A DNA stretch of 64,000 nucleotides, from NCBI GenBank assembly GCA_023416695.1, contig JAEZGY010000084.1, forward strand, positions 12,181 through 76,180, in the 5' to 3' direction. Origin of the DNA: Bacillota bacterium. Lineage in GTDB: Bacteria; Bacillota; Clostridia; Lachnospirales; Lachnospiraceae. Under the pieces are notes generated by a model that saw only the letters and a program-made list of their open reading frames with translations, searched no databases and was not told the DNA's origin. The translations under genes were made by a program, and so were the position numbers. The stretch's first letter is position 1. Each line of letters begins with the position of its first letter. Shown here in pieces: positions 45,542 through 54,547 of the stretch.

Positions 45542-46207
45542 ATGAATATATTTGATATATTAGGACCTGTTATGGTAGGTCCCTCAAGCTCTCACACTGC
45601 TGGTGCCTGTCGAATCGGTTATGTATCGAGGCAACTTCTTGGAGAACCAGTGAGTAAAGCAGTTATCTACCTCCATGGCTCCTTTCTTAAAACAGCTCAG
45701 GGACACGGAACAGACCGGGCTCTTGTGGCTGGTTTACTGGGTATGAAGCCAGATGATACAAGAATTCCTGACAGCTTTGATTATGCTAAGAAGGCTGGCC
45801 TAAAGTTTCAATTCCACCCAATAGTCCTTAAAGGTGTCCACCCAAACAGCTGCCAGCTTATCCTGTCTGGTAAGAAAACAAAGGAAATTACTGTCATAGC
45901 CTCTTCTCTGGGTGGAGGAATCATTAAAATCTGTAGTATTGATGGTCTTGCCGCCAATTTCGGTGGAGACTACCCTACCCTGATTGTTCATAATGATGAT
46001 TTACCTGGGCATGTGACTGAAGTCTCCTCTGTACTAACGAAATGCAATGTGAATATCGGAACCATGCAACTTTACCGAGATAATCGTGGTGGAAGGGCTG
46101 TTATGATCATTGAATGTGATCAAGAAATTCCAAAAGATGCTATTGAACAGTTATCTAGGTATCCAGGGATTCATAAAATCACATACCTAAGTGTACATGG
46201 TGACTAA
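45542..46207 (+). CDS. sdaAB: L-serine dehydratase, beta subunit
   Basis: 221 residues. It begins NIFDILGPVMVGPSSSHTAG, the family signature, and ends with an ACT domain (HVTEVSSVLTKCNVNIGTMQ then RGGRAVMIIECD). It pairs with the alpha subunit downstream to convert serine to pyruvate and ammonia using a 4Fe-4S cluster rather than PLP. GTGAGGATGAATT ribosome site; the stop lies 13 bp before the next ATG, so the two are co-transcribed. Confidence 0.96.
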   Translation: MNIFDILGPVMVGPSSSHTAGACRIGYVSRQLLGEPVSKAVIYLHGSFLKTAQGHGTDRALVAGLLGMKPDDTRIPDSFDYAKKAGLKFQFHPIVLKGVHPNSCQLILSGKKTKEITVIASSLGGGIIKICSIDGLAANFGGDYPTLIVHNDDLPGHVTEVSSVLTKCNVNIGTMQLYRDNRGGRAVMIIECDQEIPKDAIEQLSRYPGIHKITYLSVHGD

Positions 46208-46220
46208 TAGGAGGAGCATA

Positions 46221-47093
46221 ATGAGTTTTCAATCTGTTGAGGAAATACTAGACCTGTGTAAAAAAAAGCACTATAATTTTTATGAAGCGGTGCTTATGGA
46301 AGATATGAAGGATAGATGTGCCACTAAAGAGGAATCACTAGGAAAAATGCAGGATACTTACAATGCTATGCATTTATCTAAACAGAACTACGATAAGAAT
46401 CTACGTTCAAAAAGTGGAATGGTAGGTGGTGATGGAGACCGGGTAGAAAGAGCTTCAAAAAAGGGAATTCTAATCGGTGGAGCTTTTATGGCCGAAATTA
46501 TCGCTACTGCCTTAAAAATAACAGAATCTAATGCTTGTATGAAGCGCATTGTAGCTGCACCTACGGCTGGCTCCTGTGGTGTTGTCCCCGCCGTTTTTCT
46601 AACTATGGAGCATCAACTTAACCTTCCCTATGAACGAATGATTGAGGGTCTATATGTGGTAGCTGGTATTGGCCAGGTAATTGTCAATAGAGCCTTCATC
46701 TCTGGTGCGGAAGGCGGCTGCCAAGCAGAAATTGGTTCTGCCTCCTGTATGGCAGCTGCTGGTGCTTGTTATCTTAAGGGTGGAGATGCCATAGCATGTG
46801 CCCATGCTGCAGCCATCGCCATGAAAAACTTAATGGGACTTGCCTGTGACCCAGTAGCGGGTCTAGTGGAAGTCCCATGTGTAAAACGTAATGCTGCAGG
46901 AGCAGTAAACTCCATAGTTAGTGCCGACATGGCACTAAGTGGAGTGGTAAGTGCGATCCCTATCGATGAAGTCATCGATGCTATGAGATGTGTAGGTGTT
47001 GCTATGCCACCATCCATTAGAGAAACAGCAGAGGGTGGCTTAGCTGTCACTCCTACAGGTCTTAAGATTACAGAAAAATTAGAACACTACTAA
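46221..47093 (+). CDS. sdaAA: L-serine dehydratase, alpha subunit (iron-sulfur)
   Basis: 290 residues from ATG 46221, which has a perfect AGGAGG; an upstream in-frame start at 46191 overlaps sdaAB and has no site. The conserved cysteines appear in VAAPTAGSCGVVPAVF, GGCQAEIGSASCMAAA and GLACDPVAGLVEVPC, the last being a family signature. It holds the active 4Fe-4S cluster that binds serine. The product pyruvate can feed the nearby pyruvate:ferredoxin oxidoreductase, but they are not in one operon. Confidence 0.96.
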   Translation: MSFQSVEEILDLCKKKHYNFYEAVLMEDMKDRCATKEESLGKMQDTYNAMHLSKQNYDKNLRSKSGMVGGDGDRVERASKKGILIGGAFMAEIIATALKITESNACMKRIVAAPTAGSCGVVPAVFLTMEHQLNLPYERMIEGLYVVAGIGQVIVNRAFISGAEGGCQAEIGSASCMAAAGACYLKGGDAIACAHAAAIAMKNLMGLACDPVAGLVEVPCVKRNAAGAVNSIVSADMALSGVVSAIPIDEVIDAMRCVGVAMPPSIRETAEGGLAVTPTGLKITEKLEHY

Positions 47094-47111
47094 ATATAAA
47101 ATCAGCTTCTT

Positions 47112-47918
47112 TTATATGGATAAAATTTTCTTTGCAGTCTCCGAAAAAATGTTCTCTTTCTCCTGTTCAGTCAGTGGCAATTCCTTTACTGCTTCTATGG
47201 TGCTACTCTGGTCTCCCCAAGGAGAATCTGTCCCAAACATAATTCGACTGCTCCCATGCTGTCTAATTATCTCCACCAACAAATCATTCTCTATAAATGG
47301 TATCGTGTAGCTGATATCAAAGTACAGCTTGGTTCCTGCAAGTATCTCTAATACCTGTTCCCAACAAGCATATCCACCGGTATGTGCTAATATCAACTTG
47401 TTATCCACATGTTCCTCAAGCTTTAACTCCTGATATAGTTTAAGCACCCCCTTAGGAGTACAGTGTATGGGACTAGGAAGTCCAATATCTAAGCCTGCAT
47501 GAATGGAAACTGCTAGGTCAAGCTCCAAAGCATAGTCTACAATATGTAGATACTCTATTTCATCCACAAAGGCCCCCTGGTAATCGGGATGAAGCTTCAC
47601 CCCAGGTAGGCCTTTTTCTTTTATGCTTCTGAGGTGACACTTATAGTAAATGTCCTTAGGGTGAATCCCACCAAAAGAGAATAAATTCTCCTTAGCATTC
47701 ACTTCTTCTGCAAAAGCAGTAACATTGTCAAACTGTTTTGGGTTTGTAACCACTGGAAGAATGACACTATAATCTACACCTGCTCGTTCCATAGAAGCTT
47801 GTAAATCTCTCATCGTTCCATCTGTGTAGCCTTTAACCTGACCAACACCCTCTAATTTTTCTACTGTTTTTCTAGCAATAGCATCAGGCCAAATATGAGT
47901 GTGCATATCGATTATCAT
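47112..47918 (-). CDS. Amidohydrolase family protein (TIM-barrel metal hydrolase)
   Basis: 268 residues. The N-terminal metal motif IIDMHTHIWP (HxH), SIHAGLDIG, LAHTGGYACWEQVL and the C-terminal Asp in IMFGTDSPWG are all at the expected places for Amidohydro_2. Enzymes of this group hydrolyse or decarboxylate cyclic substrates; the actual substrate here is not known. The start overlaps the cation transporter stop by four bases (ATGA), so the two are translated together. GGAGGATAAAAA ribosome site. Confidence 0.88.
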   Translation of the reverse strand: MIIDMHTHIWPDAIARKTVEKLEGVGQVKGYTDGTMRDLQASMERAGVDYSVILPVVTNPKQFDNVTAFAEEVNAKENLFSFGGIHPKDIYYKCHLRSIKEKGLPGVKLHPDYQGAFVDEIEYLHIVDYALELDLAVSIHAGLDIGLPSPIHCTPKGVLKLYQELKLEEHVDNKLILAHTGGYACWEQVLEILAGTKLYFDISYTIPFIENDLLVEIIRQHGSSRIMFGTDSPWGDQSSTIEAVKELPLTEQEKENIFSETAKKILSI

Positions 47919-49102
47919 TTTTTATCCTCCATTGCGATAAAGCTGTGTTCTGGGGTAATACTACATTGATAGCGATTATCTAAAGCACTGACCTTCCCAT
48001 TAATATGAAGCAGAAGTTCGTTTTCCTGGTCATCGGTATAATCGTGGGGTACAACCAAATCAAAAATGATATTAATATAGTGTTCTCCACTTACCATTCT
48101 AAAATCATGTAAGGAAGCATTAGAATCCAGTTCTTTTATAATCCCCTTTACTTTTCTCTTTAAATCCATCACCACCTGATTGTTTACCTCTAGAGGATCC
48201 ATATGAATCACAAGAAAAATGTCTAACTCTCGTAGTACATCGCGTTCAATTCCATCGATCAAGTCATGGGCTTCCTCAATGTTCATATCACTTGGAACCT
48301 CCGCATGAATAGTAGCCATAGTATTGGATGGCCCATAGTTGTGCACAATTAAATCATGACTTCCTATAATTCCCTCATAGCTTTCTACCTTTTTAGTAAT
48401 TAAATCATAGGTTTCTGGGGATACTGCCTCGCCAATCAATGGTTCCAGTGTGTCTTTAGCAATACCAAACCCAGCATATAAAACGATAAGTGATACTAAA
48501 ACACCCATATATCCATCGATTTTTAAGTTAGTTATATGACCCACAATAATAGAAATCACTGTGGCAGAGGTAATAAGAACATCACCAAAGGCATCTGCGG
48601 AAGTTGCCTTCATTACACTGGAATTAATGATTCTTCCTAATTTTCGATTAAAAAAACCAAGCCATACCTTTACAAAAATAGAAAGACATAGAATAACAAC
48701 GAGAATTAACTTAAACTCTACTGCTTGAGGATGAAAAACCTTATCAAGAGAACTTTTCAAACAGGTTACCCCTACCTCGAACACTAAAAATGCCACAATA
48801 AGGGCTGCTATATATTCATATCGACCATGACCAAAAGGATGCTCTCTATCCGGTGGTCTATTGGCAATCTTAACTCCTACAAAGCTTATAATACTAGAGG
48901 CAGCATCTGATAAGTTATTAAAGGCATCTGCAGTAACAGAGATACTACCAATTGTTAAACCAATGATTGCTTTTACTGCAAACAACAAAATATTACTTAT
49001 AATTCCTACAATACTTGCTAGAATCCCATATTGAGTTCGTACTTGCCTATTTTGTACATTCTCGGCATCTTTAATAAACCATTTAACCAATAATTTTGTC
49101 AT
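47915..49102 (-). CDS. Cation diffusion facilitator (zinc/iron/manganese efflux)
   Basis: 395 residues, longer than the usual 300 because of an added C-terminal segment after the dimer domain. Six membrane segments lie between 25 and 215. The transport-site helices have SVTADAFNNLSDAASS (motif with Asp pair) and HPFGHGRYEYIAAL (His-rich end of the helix). The cytoplasmic dimerisation domain follows from about 220 (EAVSPETYDLI onward, with HDLIVHNYGPS). It exports divalent metals in exchange for protons; the metal is not clear from the sequence. GAAGGAGTTTACG ribosome site. Confidence 0.93.
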   Translation of the reverse strand: MTKLLVKWFIKDAENVQNRQVRTQYGILASIVGIISNILLFAVKAIIGLTIGSISVTADAFNNLSDAASSIISFVGVKIANRPPDREHPFGHGRYEYIAALIVAFLVFEVGVTCLKSSLDKVFHPQAVEFKLILVVILCLSIFVKVWLGFFNRKLGRIINSSVMKATSADAFGDVLITSATVISIIVGHITNLKIDGYMGVLVSLIVLYAGFGIAKDTLEPLIGEAVSPETYDLITKKVESYEGIIGSHDLIVHNYGPSNTMATIHAEVPSDMNIEEAHDLIDGIERDVLRELDIFLVIHMDPLEVNNQVVMDLKRKVKGIIKELDSNASLHDFRMVSGEHYINIIFDLVVPHDYTDDQENELLLHINGKVSALDNRYQCSITPEHSFIAMEDKK

Positions 49103-49231
49103 CGTAAACTCCTTCGTACTCTGGGGTTATGCTTAAAAAGCACATTACATTGTTTTATTATAGCACATTAGCGCTAAAATACTTCTCTTTTTAAAGAAAC
49201 TTAATATTTTCTTACAGTTACTACAATCCAG

Positions 49232-49260
49232 TTGTTTCCTCTAAAACTCTATTGTAAAAT
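49232..49260 (+). promoter_or_regulatory. Possible promoter of the GT4 gene
   Basis: TTGTTT (49232-49237), 17 nt, TAAAAT (49255-49260); moderate match. It is 22 nt before the ATG at 49282. Confidence 0.4.
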
Positions 49261-49281
49261 ACCATCAGAGGAGGTATCGCT

Positions 49282-50346
49282 ATGTATACAATTAACATGT
49301 TATCGCGTGCAGACAGTGTAAAAGGCCAAGGAGTAGGATCCGCCTATTTAGAGCAGGTAGCCTTGGTGAAAGAAGAACTGTCAGAACAGTATAAAATAGA
49401 TATTAATAGCTTTACCATGGGTGATATTACACACTATCATAGTATTAATCCAGAATTCTTTCTTACCATACCAAAAGCAAAGCGAAAAGGTGTTGCTGTA
49501 GGATACGTTCATTTCATTCCAGAGACCTTAGAAGATAGTATTAAACTTCCTAAACTAGCCAAAAAAGTATTCTATTGGTATGTAATGCGCTTTTACAAAT
49601 CCATGGATTTGCTGGTAACAGTCAATCCTTGGTTTATAAAAAAACTAGAAGAATATGGAATAAATCATAAGAGAGTTACTTATATTCCGAATTACGTTTC
49701 CTCTAAGCAGTTTTTTCCAATTAGAGATTGCTCTAAAGCATATTTAAGAAAACAATACGGTCTTCCTGAGGATAAATTCACTGTTTTAGGAGTCGGACAG
49801 CTTCAGAAGAGAAAAGGTCTTCTAGACTTTGTTGAGATTGCCAAGAAGATGCCAGATATACATTTTGTCTGGGCAGGTGGCTTTTCCTTTGGCATGATTA
49901 CTGATGGCTATGAAGAGATCAAACGTATTAAAGAACATCCTCCAAAGAATGTAACCTTCCTTGGTATTATTGATCGAGAAAAGATGAACGAAGTATATAA
50001 CCTAGCTGATGTCATGTTCTTACCATCTTATAATGAGCTATTTCCAATGACGGTACTAGAGGCCATGAACTGTAATGTTCCTATGCTTTTAAGGGATTTG
50101 GATTTATATAAAGATATTTTATTTGATTTTTACTTAAAAGCGGATGATAATAAAGACTTTATAAAGCTTTTAGAGCAGCTACAAGGGGATGCTGCATATT
50201 ATGATAAAGCTGTAGATATGTCAAAACGTGGTAAGGCCTTTTATAGTCGTGAGAATGTTGCAAAGATGTGGGAGAACTATTACAAGAGAGCTCTTCGTTA
50301 TAAGAAACACAAGGAGAAACGTAAGAGTGCAAAGAAATACTGTTAA
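49282..50346 (+). CDS. Family 4 glycosyltransferase
   Basis: 354 residues. GT-B fold: the C-terminal half has VLGVGQLQKRKGLLDFVEIA, WAGGFSFG, and FLPSYNELFPMTVLEAMNC, the E-x7-E type nucleotide-sugar site. The N-terminal half is short and starts YTINMLSRADSVKGQGVGSA. Close relatives next to a YbhN-like flippase often make glycolipids on diacylglycerol. GAGGAGGTATCGCT ribosome site; 37 bp before the membrane protein gene, so they are probably co-transcribed. Confidence 0.9.
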   Translation: MYTINMLSRADSVKGQGVGSAYLEQVALVKEELSEQYKIDINSFTMGDITHYHSINPEFFLTIPKAKRKGVAVGYVHFIPETLEDSIKLPKLAKKVFYWYVMRFYKSMDLLVTVNPWFIKKLEEYGINHKRVTYIPNYVSSKQFFPIRDCSKAYLRKQYGLPEDKFTVLGVGQLQKRKGLLDFVEIAKKMPDIHFVWAGGFSFGMITDGYEEIKRIKEHPPKNVTFLGIIDREKMNEVYNLADVMFLPSYNELFPMTVLEAMNCNVPMLLRDLDLYKDILFDFYLKADDNKDFIKLLEQLQGDAAYYDKAVDMSKRGKAFYSRENVAKMWENYYKRALRYKKHKEKRKSAKKYC

Positions 50347-50383
50347 TAGTCAACAAAGTGGGTATGAGTATAAGGAGTCTAAG

Positions 50384-51406
50384 ATGAAATCAAGAAAACT
50401 AAACCTATTAATTATAATACTTGCTGCATGTATTGTCGTAGGTATTATACTTTTTAAATTCGATATAGGTGAATTGTACAATATTGTGATTACTGCCAAT
50501 ATCAAATGGATCCTATTAGCCTTAGGATGCATGCTTTGTTATTGTTTATTTGAAAGTGGAGTTTTGTACTGTACTGCAAACAGCATTAAACGAAAGCTCT
50601 CCTTTTTAAAGGCATTTAAAACTACTATGGTAGGACTATTATTTAACAACCTGACACCATTTCAAAGTGGTGGCCAGCCAATGCAGGCCTACTACCTTAC
50701 CAAAGAATCCTTTAAGGTTGGAGAAGCCTCTAGTATACTTCTAATGAAGTTTATTGTATATCAGGTATCCTTAATCTTTTACTCCACCGTACTTCTATTT
50801 GTTCGGTATCGCTTCTTTTATGAGCGTAGCGGCAAGCTAGCTGCTTTAATTGGAGTAGGCTTCCTAGTAAATATAGCAGTTGTTATTGGTTTGATTTTAG
50901 TAGGGTTTCTCCCTAAGTTTACTACCAAATTAGTAAAGGGAATCATTGCTTTATTATCAAAAATTCATATTATTAAAGATAAAGAAAAATCATTAGAAAA
51001 TGCGAATCACCAGATTGCTGGTTTCCATGATGGATTTAGAGAGCTTACGAAGCAAAAATGGATATTACTGCAAGGAGTTGTGGTATCCTGCGCCCAGTTG
51101 ACTGCTTTCTTCCTTATTCCATTTTGTATCTGTATGTCATTAGGAGTACAAGTTGGATCCATCCTATCAATGGTAGCAGCCAGTGCTTTTGTCTTAATGA
51201 TTTCCTCTTTTATTCCTCTCCCAGGAGCATCAGGGGGAGCTGAGGGTTGCTTTTATTTACTATTCGGTATCTTTATTATCAATCCAAGTCTCATTGCCGT
51301 TGCCCTTATCTTATGGAGACTAATTACTTACTACCTTCCTATTATCGTAGGTATTTTCTTCTGCGGGGTAAAGAAAGTTCCGGCTGCTGAGATGCCAGCA
51401 GAATAA
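50384..51406 (+). CDS. YbhN/lysylphosphatidylglycerol synthase-type membrane protein
   Basis: 340 residues from ATG 50384, which has TAAGGAG at 8 nt; a longer frame from 50228 overlaps the GT4 gene and is unlikely. Eight membrane segments run through the protein. LPG_synthase_TM family motifs include NNLTPFQSGGQPMQAYYL and FIPLPGASGGAEGCFYLLF. Such proteins flip lipids or lipid-linked sugars; here it likely acts with the GT4 enzyme just before it. No soluble tRNA-using domain is present, so it is not itself a lysyl-transferase. Confidence 0.9.
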   Translation: MKSRKLNLLIIILAACIVVGIILFKFDIGELYNIVITANIKWILLALGCMLCYCLFESGVLYCTANSIKRKLSFLKAFKTTMVGLLFNNLTPFQSGGQPMQAYYLTKESFKVGEASSILLMKFIVYQVSLIFYSTVLLFVRYRFFYERSGKLAALIGVGFLVNIAVVIGLILVGFLPKFTTKLVKGIIALLSKIHIIKDKEKSLENANHQIAGFHDGFRELTKQKWILLQGVVVSCAQLTAFFLIPFCICMSLGVQVGSILSMVAASAFVLMISSFIPLPGASGGAEGCFYLLFGIFIINPSLIAVALILWRLITYYLPIIVGIFFCGVKKVPAAEMPAE

Positions 51407-51482
51407 CTTTTCCCTGATTATTGCATAAACTATAGTAAGGATGTATCCTTAATGCATTATGATAAATAAGATAGGAAAATAT

Positions 51483-51950
51483 ATGAAAATTCTAGTGGAT
51501 GCGGACGCTTGTCCTGTAAAAGACATTATTGAGGAAGTAGCCAAAGGTTTTGGGCTCGAAGTATATATGATTATCGATACTAGTCATGAGCTTTATTCCA
51601 ACTACTCCTCTATTATACAAGTCAGCAAGGCTCCTGACGCTGCAGATTTGGCACTTTTCAACCGTACAGAACCAGGAGATATTGTGGTTACACACGATTA
51701 TGGAGTTGCCAGTATGGTGTTAGGGAAAAAAGCCTTTGCCATTAGCTTTAATGGTAAATGGTTTACTAATCAAAATATAGATATGCTTATGTACGAGCGT
51801 CATGTTGCCGCCAAACAACGTAAAAACGGAATTCATAGCTGTAGCATGAAAAAACGTACCAAACAAGATGATATGAAATTTAGAGAAAGCTTTATAAAGC
51901 TTTGTATATATGCACAGAATCAGGCAATAATGAAGGCAAGGGAGCAATAG
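51483..51950 (+). CDS. YaiI/YqxD (UPF0178, DUF188) family protein
   Basis: 155 residues from ATG 51483 (ATAGGAAAATAT upstream), which gives the normal family start MKILVDADACPVKDII; an ATG at 51459 lacks a site. Other conserved parts are DLALFNRTEPGDIVVTHDYG and RHVAAKQRKNG. The fold is PIN/NYN-like and the biological role is not known. It is followed by a hairpin shared with the end of the trp operon. Confidence 0.92.
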   Translation: MKILVDADACPVKDIIEEVAKGFGLEVYMIIDTSHELYSNYSSIIQVSKAPDAADLALFNRTEPGDIVVTHDYGVASMVLGKKAFAISFNGKWFTNQNIDMLMYERHVAAKQRKNGIHSCSMKKRTKQDDMKFRESFIKLCIYAQNQAIMKAREQ

Positions 51951-51964
51951 CTCCCTTGCCTTTT
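51933..51964. terminator. Hairpin terminator shared by the YaiI gene and the trp operon
   Basis: A 13-bp perfect stem (51933-51945 with 51950-51962) with a four-base loop and a short T run in the plus direction. It overlaps the last codons of the YaiI/YqxD gene and abuts the trpA stop codon, so it may act in both directions. Confidence 0.75.
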
Positions 51965-52745
51965 ACTGTCTTTTTTCGTTCACCGCTTTTTTCATTTCTT
52001 TTACATACTTTCCAATTATCTCAGGAGCTTCTTTTCCATATTCACCCACCTGCTTTACAATGGCACTCCCCACAATAACCCCATCAACGTCTTTGGCCAT
52101 AGTAGCGGCTTGCTTAGGAGTAGAAATTCCAAAACCAATAGCACATGGGATATGGGTATGTTCTCTTATGATTTTTACCATGGAAGATAGATCTGTCTCT
52201 ATGTCTGAACGCATACCCGTCACTCCAAGAGAGGATACTACATAAAGAAATCCGGTAGCCTCTTTGGCAATCATGGCAATCCTCCTCTTAGAAGTTGGGG
52301 CTATTAAGGAGATAAAATCAATGTCATATTGGTTACACAAAGGTGCAAATTCGTCCTTCTCTTCAAATGGGATATCTGGAAGAATAATTCCATCTATCCC
52401 TATCTCCGCACAAGTTTTAATAAACCTCTCTGCTCCATAAGAAAATACCACATTGGCATAAGTCATAAATACCATTGGTATAATGACTTCTTTTCTAACC
52501 TCTCTAACCATCTCAAAGATATGGTCTGTAGTGATATGATTCCCAAGAGCACGAAGACTAGCCTCCTGAATCACTGGGCCTTCTGCTGTTGGATCTGAAA
52601 ACGGTATACCAAGTTCGATTAAATCTGCTCCATTTGCACTCATTCTTTTTATAATCTCAGCAGTCGTAGGAAGGTCTGGATCACCACAGGTTATAAACGG
52701 AATAAATGCTTTTCCCTTTACAAATGCATTTGCAATGTTACTCAT
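51963..52745 (-). CDS. trpA: Tryptophan synthase, alpha chain
   Basis: 260 residues from ATG 52745 (GGGGAGGATATTA upstream), the standard start MSNIANAFVKGKAFIPFITC. Catalytic Glu and Asp lie in ELGIPFSDPTAEGP and in DGIILPDIPFEE. It cleaves indole-3-glycerol phosphate and passes indole to TrpB. Its start overlaps the trpB stop by eight bases (ATGAGTAA), giving coupled synthesis of the two subunits. Last gene of the operon. Confidence 0.97.
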   Translation of the reverse strand: MSNIANAFVKGKAFIPFITCGDPDLPTTAEIIKRMSANGADLIELGIPFSDPTAEGPVIQEASLRALGNHITTDHIFEMVREVRKEVIIPMVFMTYANVVFSYGAERFIKTCAEIGIDGIILPDIPFEEKDEFAPLCNQYDIDFISLIAPTSKRRIAMIAKEATGFLYVVSSLGVTGMRSDIETDLSSMVKIIREHTHIPCAIGFGISTPKQAATMAKDVDGVIVGSAIVKQVGEYGKEAPEIIGKYVKEMKKAVNEKRQ

Positions 52746-53928
52746 TAATATCCTCCCCTCTATAGCGGGCAATGGCTGCACAGTCCTTGTCACCACGTCC
52801 GGAAACGGTTACTACAATAATTTTCTCTTTTGATAAGGTAGGGGCTAACTTCTTAGCATAAGCTAAAGCATGTGAGGATTCAATAGCTGGTATAATTCCT
52901 TCTGTTCTAGAAACATATTCAAAGGCATCTACTGCCTCATCATCTGTAATCGCTACATATTCTGCCCTCTTTGTATCGTAAAGATGGGCATGCTCTGGTC
53001 CCACTCCTGGGTAATCCAGTCCTGCAGAAATGGAATACACTGGCGCTATCTGACCGTATTCATCCTGACAGAAATAAGACTTCATTCCGTGGAAGATTCC
53101 AAGATGCCCTGTGCTTATAGTAGCAGCTGTTTCGAAGGTATCAATGCCTCTTCCAGCAGCTTCACAGCCAATAAGCCTCACTTCTTCATCTGGAATAAAG
53201 TGATAGAAGCTACCAATGGCATTGGAGCCACCTCCAACACAGGCAATGACTGCATCTGGAAGTCGACCTTCCTTTTCTAACATTTGCTGTCTTATTTCCT
53301 TAGAGATGACTGCTTGAAAATCTCGCACTATAGTTGGAAATGGATGTGGTCCCATAACAGAGCCTAAGCAATAATGGGTGTCATCCATGCGGCTGCTCCA
53401 TTCTCTCATAGCCTCTGATACCGCATCCTTTAAGGTTTTGGTTCCACTAGTTACCGTTACTACCTTGGCACCAAGAAGCCTCATTCGATACACATTAAGA
53501 GCCTGTCGTATTGTATCCTCTTCTCCCATAAATACTACACACTCCATCCCCATTAGAGCAGCGGCTGTGGCAGTTGCTACTCCATGCTGACCAGCACCAG
53601 TCTCTGCAATCAGTCTGGTTTTGCCCATTTTCTTAGCTAGTAGTGCTTGCCCTAACACATTGTTAATTTTATGAGAACCTGTATGATTAAGATCCTCTCG
53701 TTTTAGATAAATTTTAGCTCCACCTAAGCTCTTTGTCATTTTTTCTGCATAATATAATCGGCTTGGGCGTCCTGCATAGTCATTAAACAGGGTCTTAAGC
53801 TCCTTGTTAAACTCCGGATCCTGTTTATAGTACTCATAAGCCTTCTCTAAATCTATTAAAGCATTCATTAGTGTTTCTGGGACATACTGTCCACCATGAA
53901 TACCAAATCTTCCTTTTGACATATTCAC
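52738..53928 (-). CDS. trpB: Tryptophan synthase, beta chain
   Basis: 396 residues, usual length. The PLP lysine is in LNHTGSHKINNVLGQA, the glycine-rich phosphate loop is CVGGGSNAIGSF, and the N-terminus is FGIHGGQYVPETLM. It joins indole with serine to make tryptophan. The start is 4 bp after trpF. Confidence 0.98.
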   Translation of the reverse strand: MNMSKGRFGIHGGQYVPETLMNALIDLEKAYEYYKQDPEFNKELKTLFNDYAGRPSRLYYAEKMTKSLGGAKIYLKREDLNHTGSHKINNVLGQALLAKKMGKTRLIAETGAGQHGVATATAAALMGMECVVFMGEEDTIRQALNVYRMRLLGAKVVTVTSGTKTLKDAVSEAMREWSSRMDDTHYCLGSVMGPHPFPTIVRDFQAVISKEIRQQMLEKEGRLPDAVIACVGGGSNAIGSFYHFIPDEEVRLIGCEAAGRGIDTFETAATISTGHLGIFHGMKSYFCQDEYGQIAPVYSISAGLDYPGVGPEHAHLYDTKRAEYVAITDDEAVDAFEYVSRTEGIIPAIESSHALAYAKKLAPTLSKEKIIVVTVSGRGDKDCAAIARYRGEDINE

Positions 53929-53932
53929 CCTC

Positions 53933-54547
53933 CTACCCTTCTCTTACTGTTTGAATAAATTGCTCTATTTTCTTATAATCCTTGATTCCATCGGTCTCGA
54001 CACCTGAGCTAGTATCGACGCCGTAGAGATAAGTTGTTTTTAAAGCTTTTTCTATGGCATACGCTACATTGCTTGGTTGTAACCCCCCTGCTAGAAAAAA
54101 GGGACGGCTTATATCAGAAATTAGTGACCAATCAAAAGTCCCTCCTGTTCCCCCTGGTCCATGATCTAACAGGACATAATCCGCTATTGAAGCATTGGCT
54201 CTTGTGATATCGTCTATACTCTTAACTTCAAATGCTTTTATAATCGGGTTCTTGATATGGTGCCGAAGTTCTCTAATGTAGGAATCCTCCTCCTTACCAT
54301 GAAGTTGAACCAAATCAATGGTACCTGCCTCACAAAGAGAAACAATAAAATCAAGGGTTGCATTTACAAACACCCCAACTACTTGAATTGTTGAATTAAG
54401 TTTCCCGTGAAGGTGCTTTGCTTGTTCCCTAGTCACTGCTCTTCTGCTATGCTCTGCGAAAACAAAACCTATGTAATCTGGTTGTAGGTTATTTACAACC
54501 TCTATGTCTTTCTCCCTTGTACATCCACAGATTTTTATCTTTATCAT
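53933..54547 (-). CDS. trpF: Phosphoribosylanthranilate isomerase
   Basis: 204 residues. The catalytic Cys is in KICGCTREKDI at the start and the Asp in YGVDTSSGVET near the end; FLAGGLQPSNV forms the phosphate site. It overlaps trpC by four bases (ATGA). It is a separate protein, unlike the TrpC-TrpF fusion of enteric bacteria. Confidence 0.97.
   Translation of the reverse strand: MIKIKICGCTREKDIEVVNNLQPDYIGFVFAEHSRRAVTREQAKHLHGKLNSTIQVVGVFVNATLDFIVSLCEAGTIDLVQLHGKEEDSYIRELRHHIKNPIIKAFEVKSIDDITRANASIADYVLLDHGPGGTGGTFDWSLISDISRPFFLAGGLQPSNVAYAIEKALKTTYLYGVDTSSGVETDGIKDYKKIEQFIQTVREG

Noticed and set aside
47094..47117. AT-only inverted repeat ATATAAAA/TTTTATAT between sdaAA and the amidohydrolase gene, considered as a terminator
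   Set aside because: The stem is all A-T and weak and overlaps the amidohydrolase stop; not convincing as a terminator.
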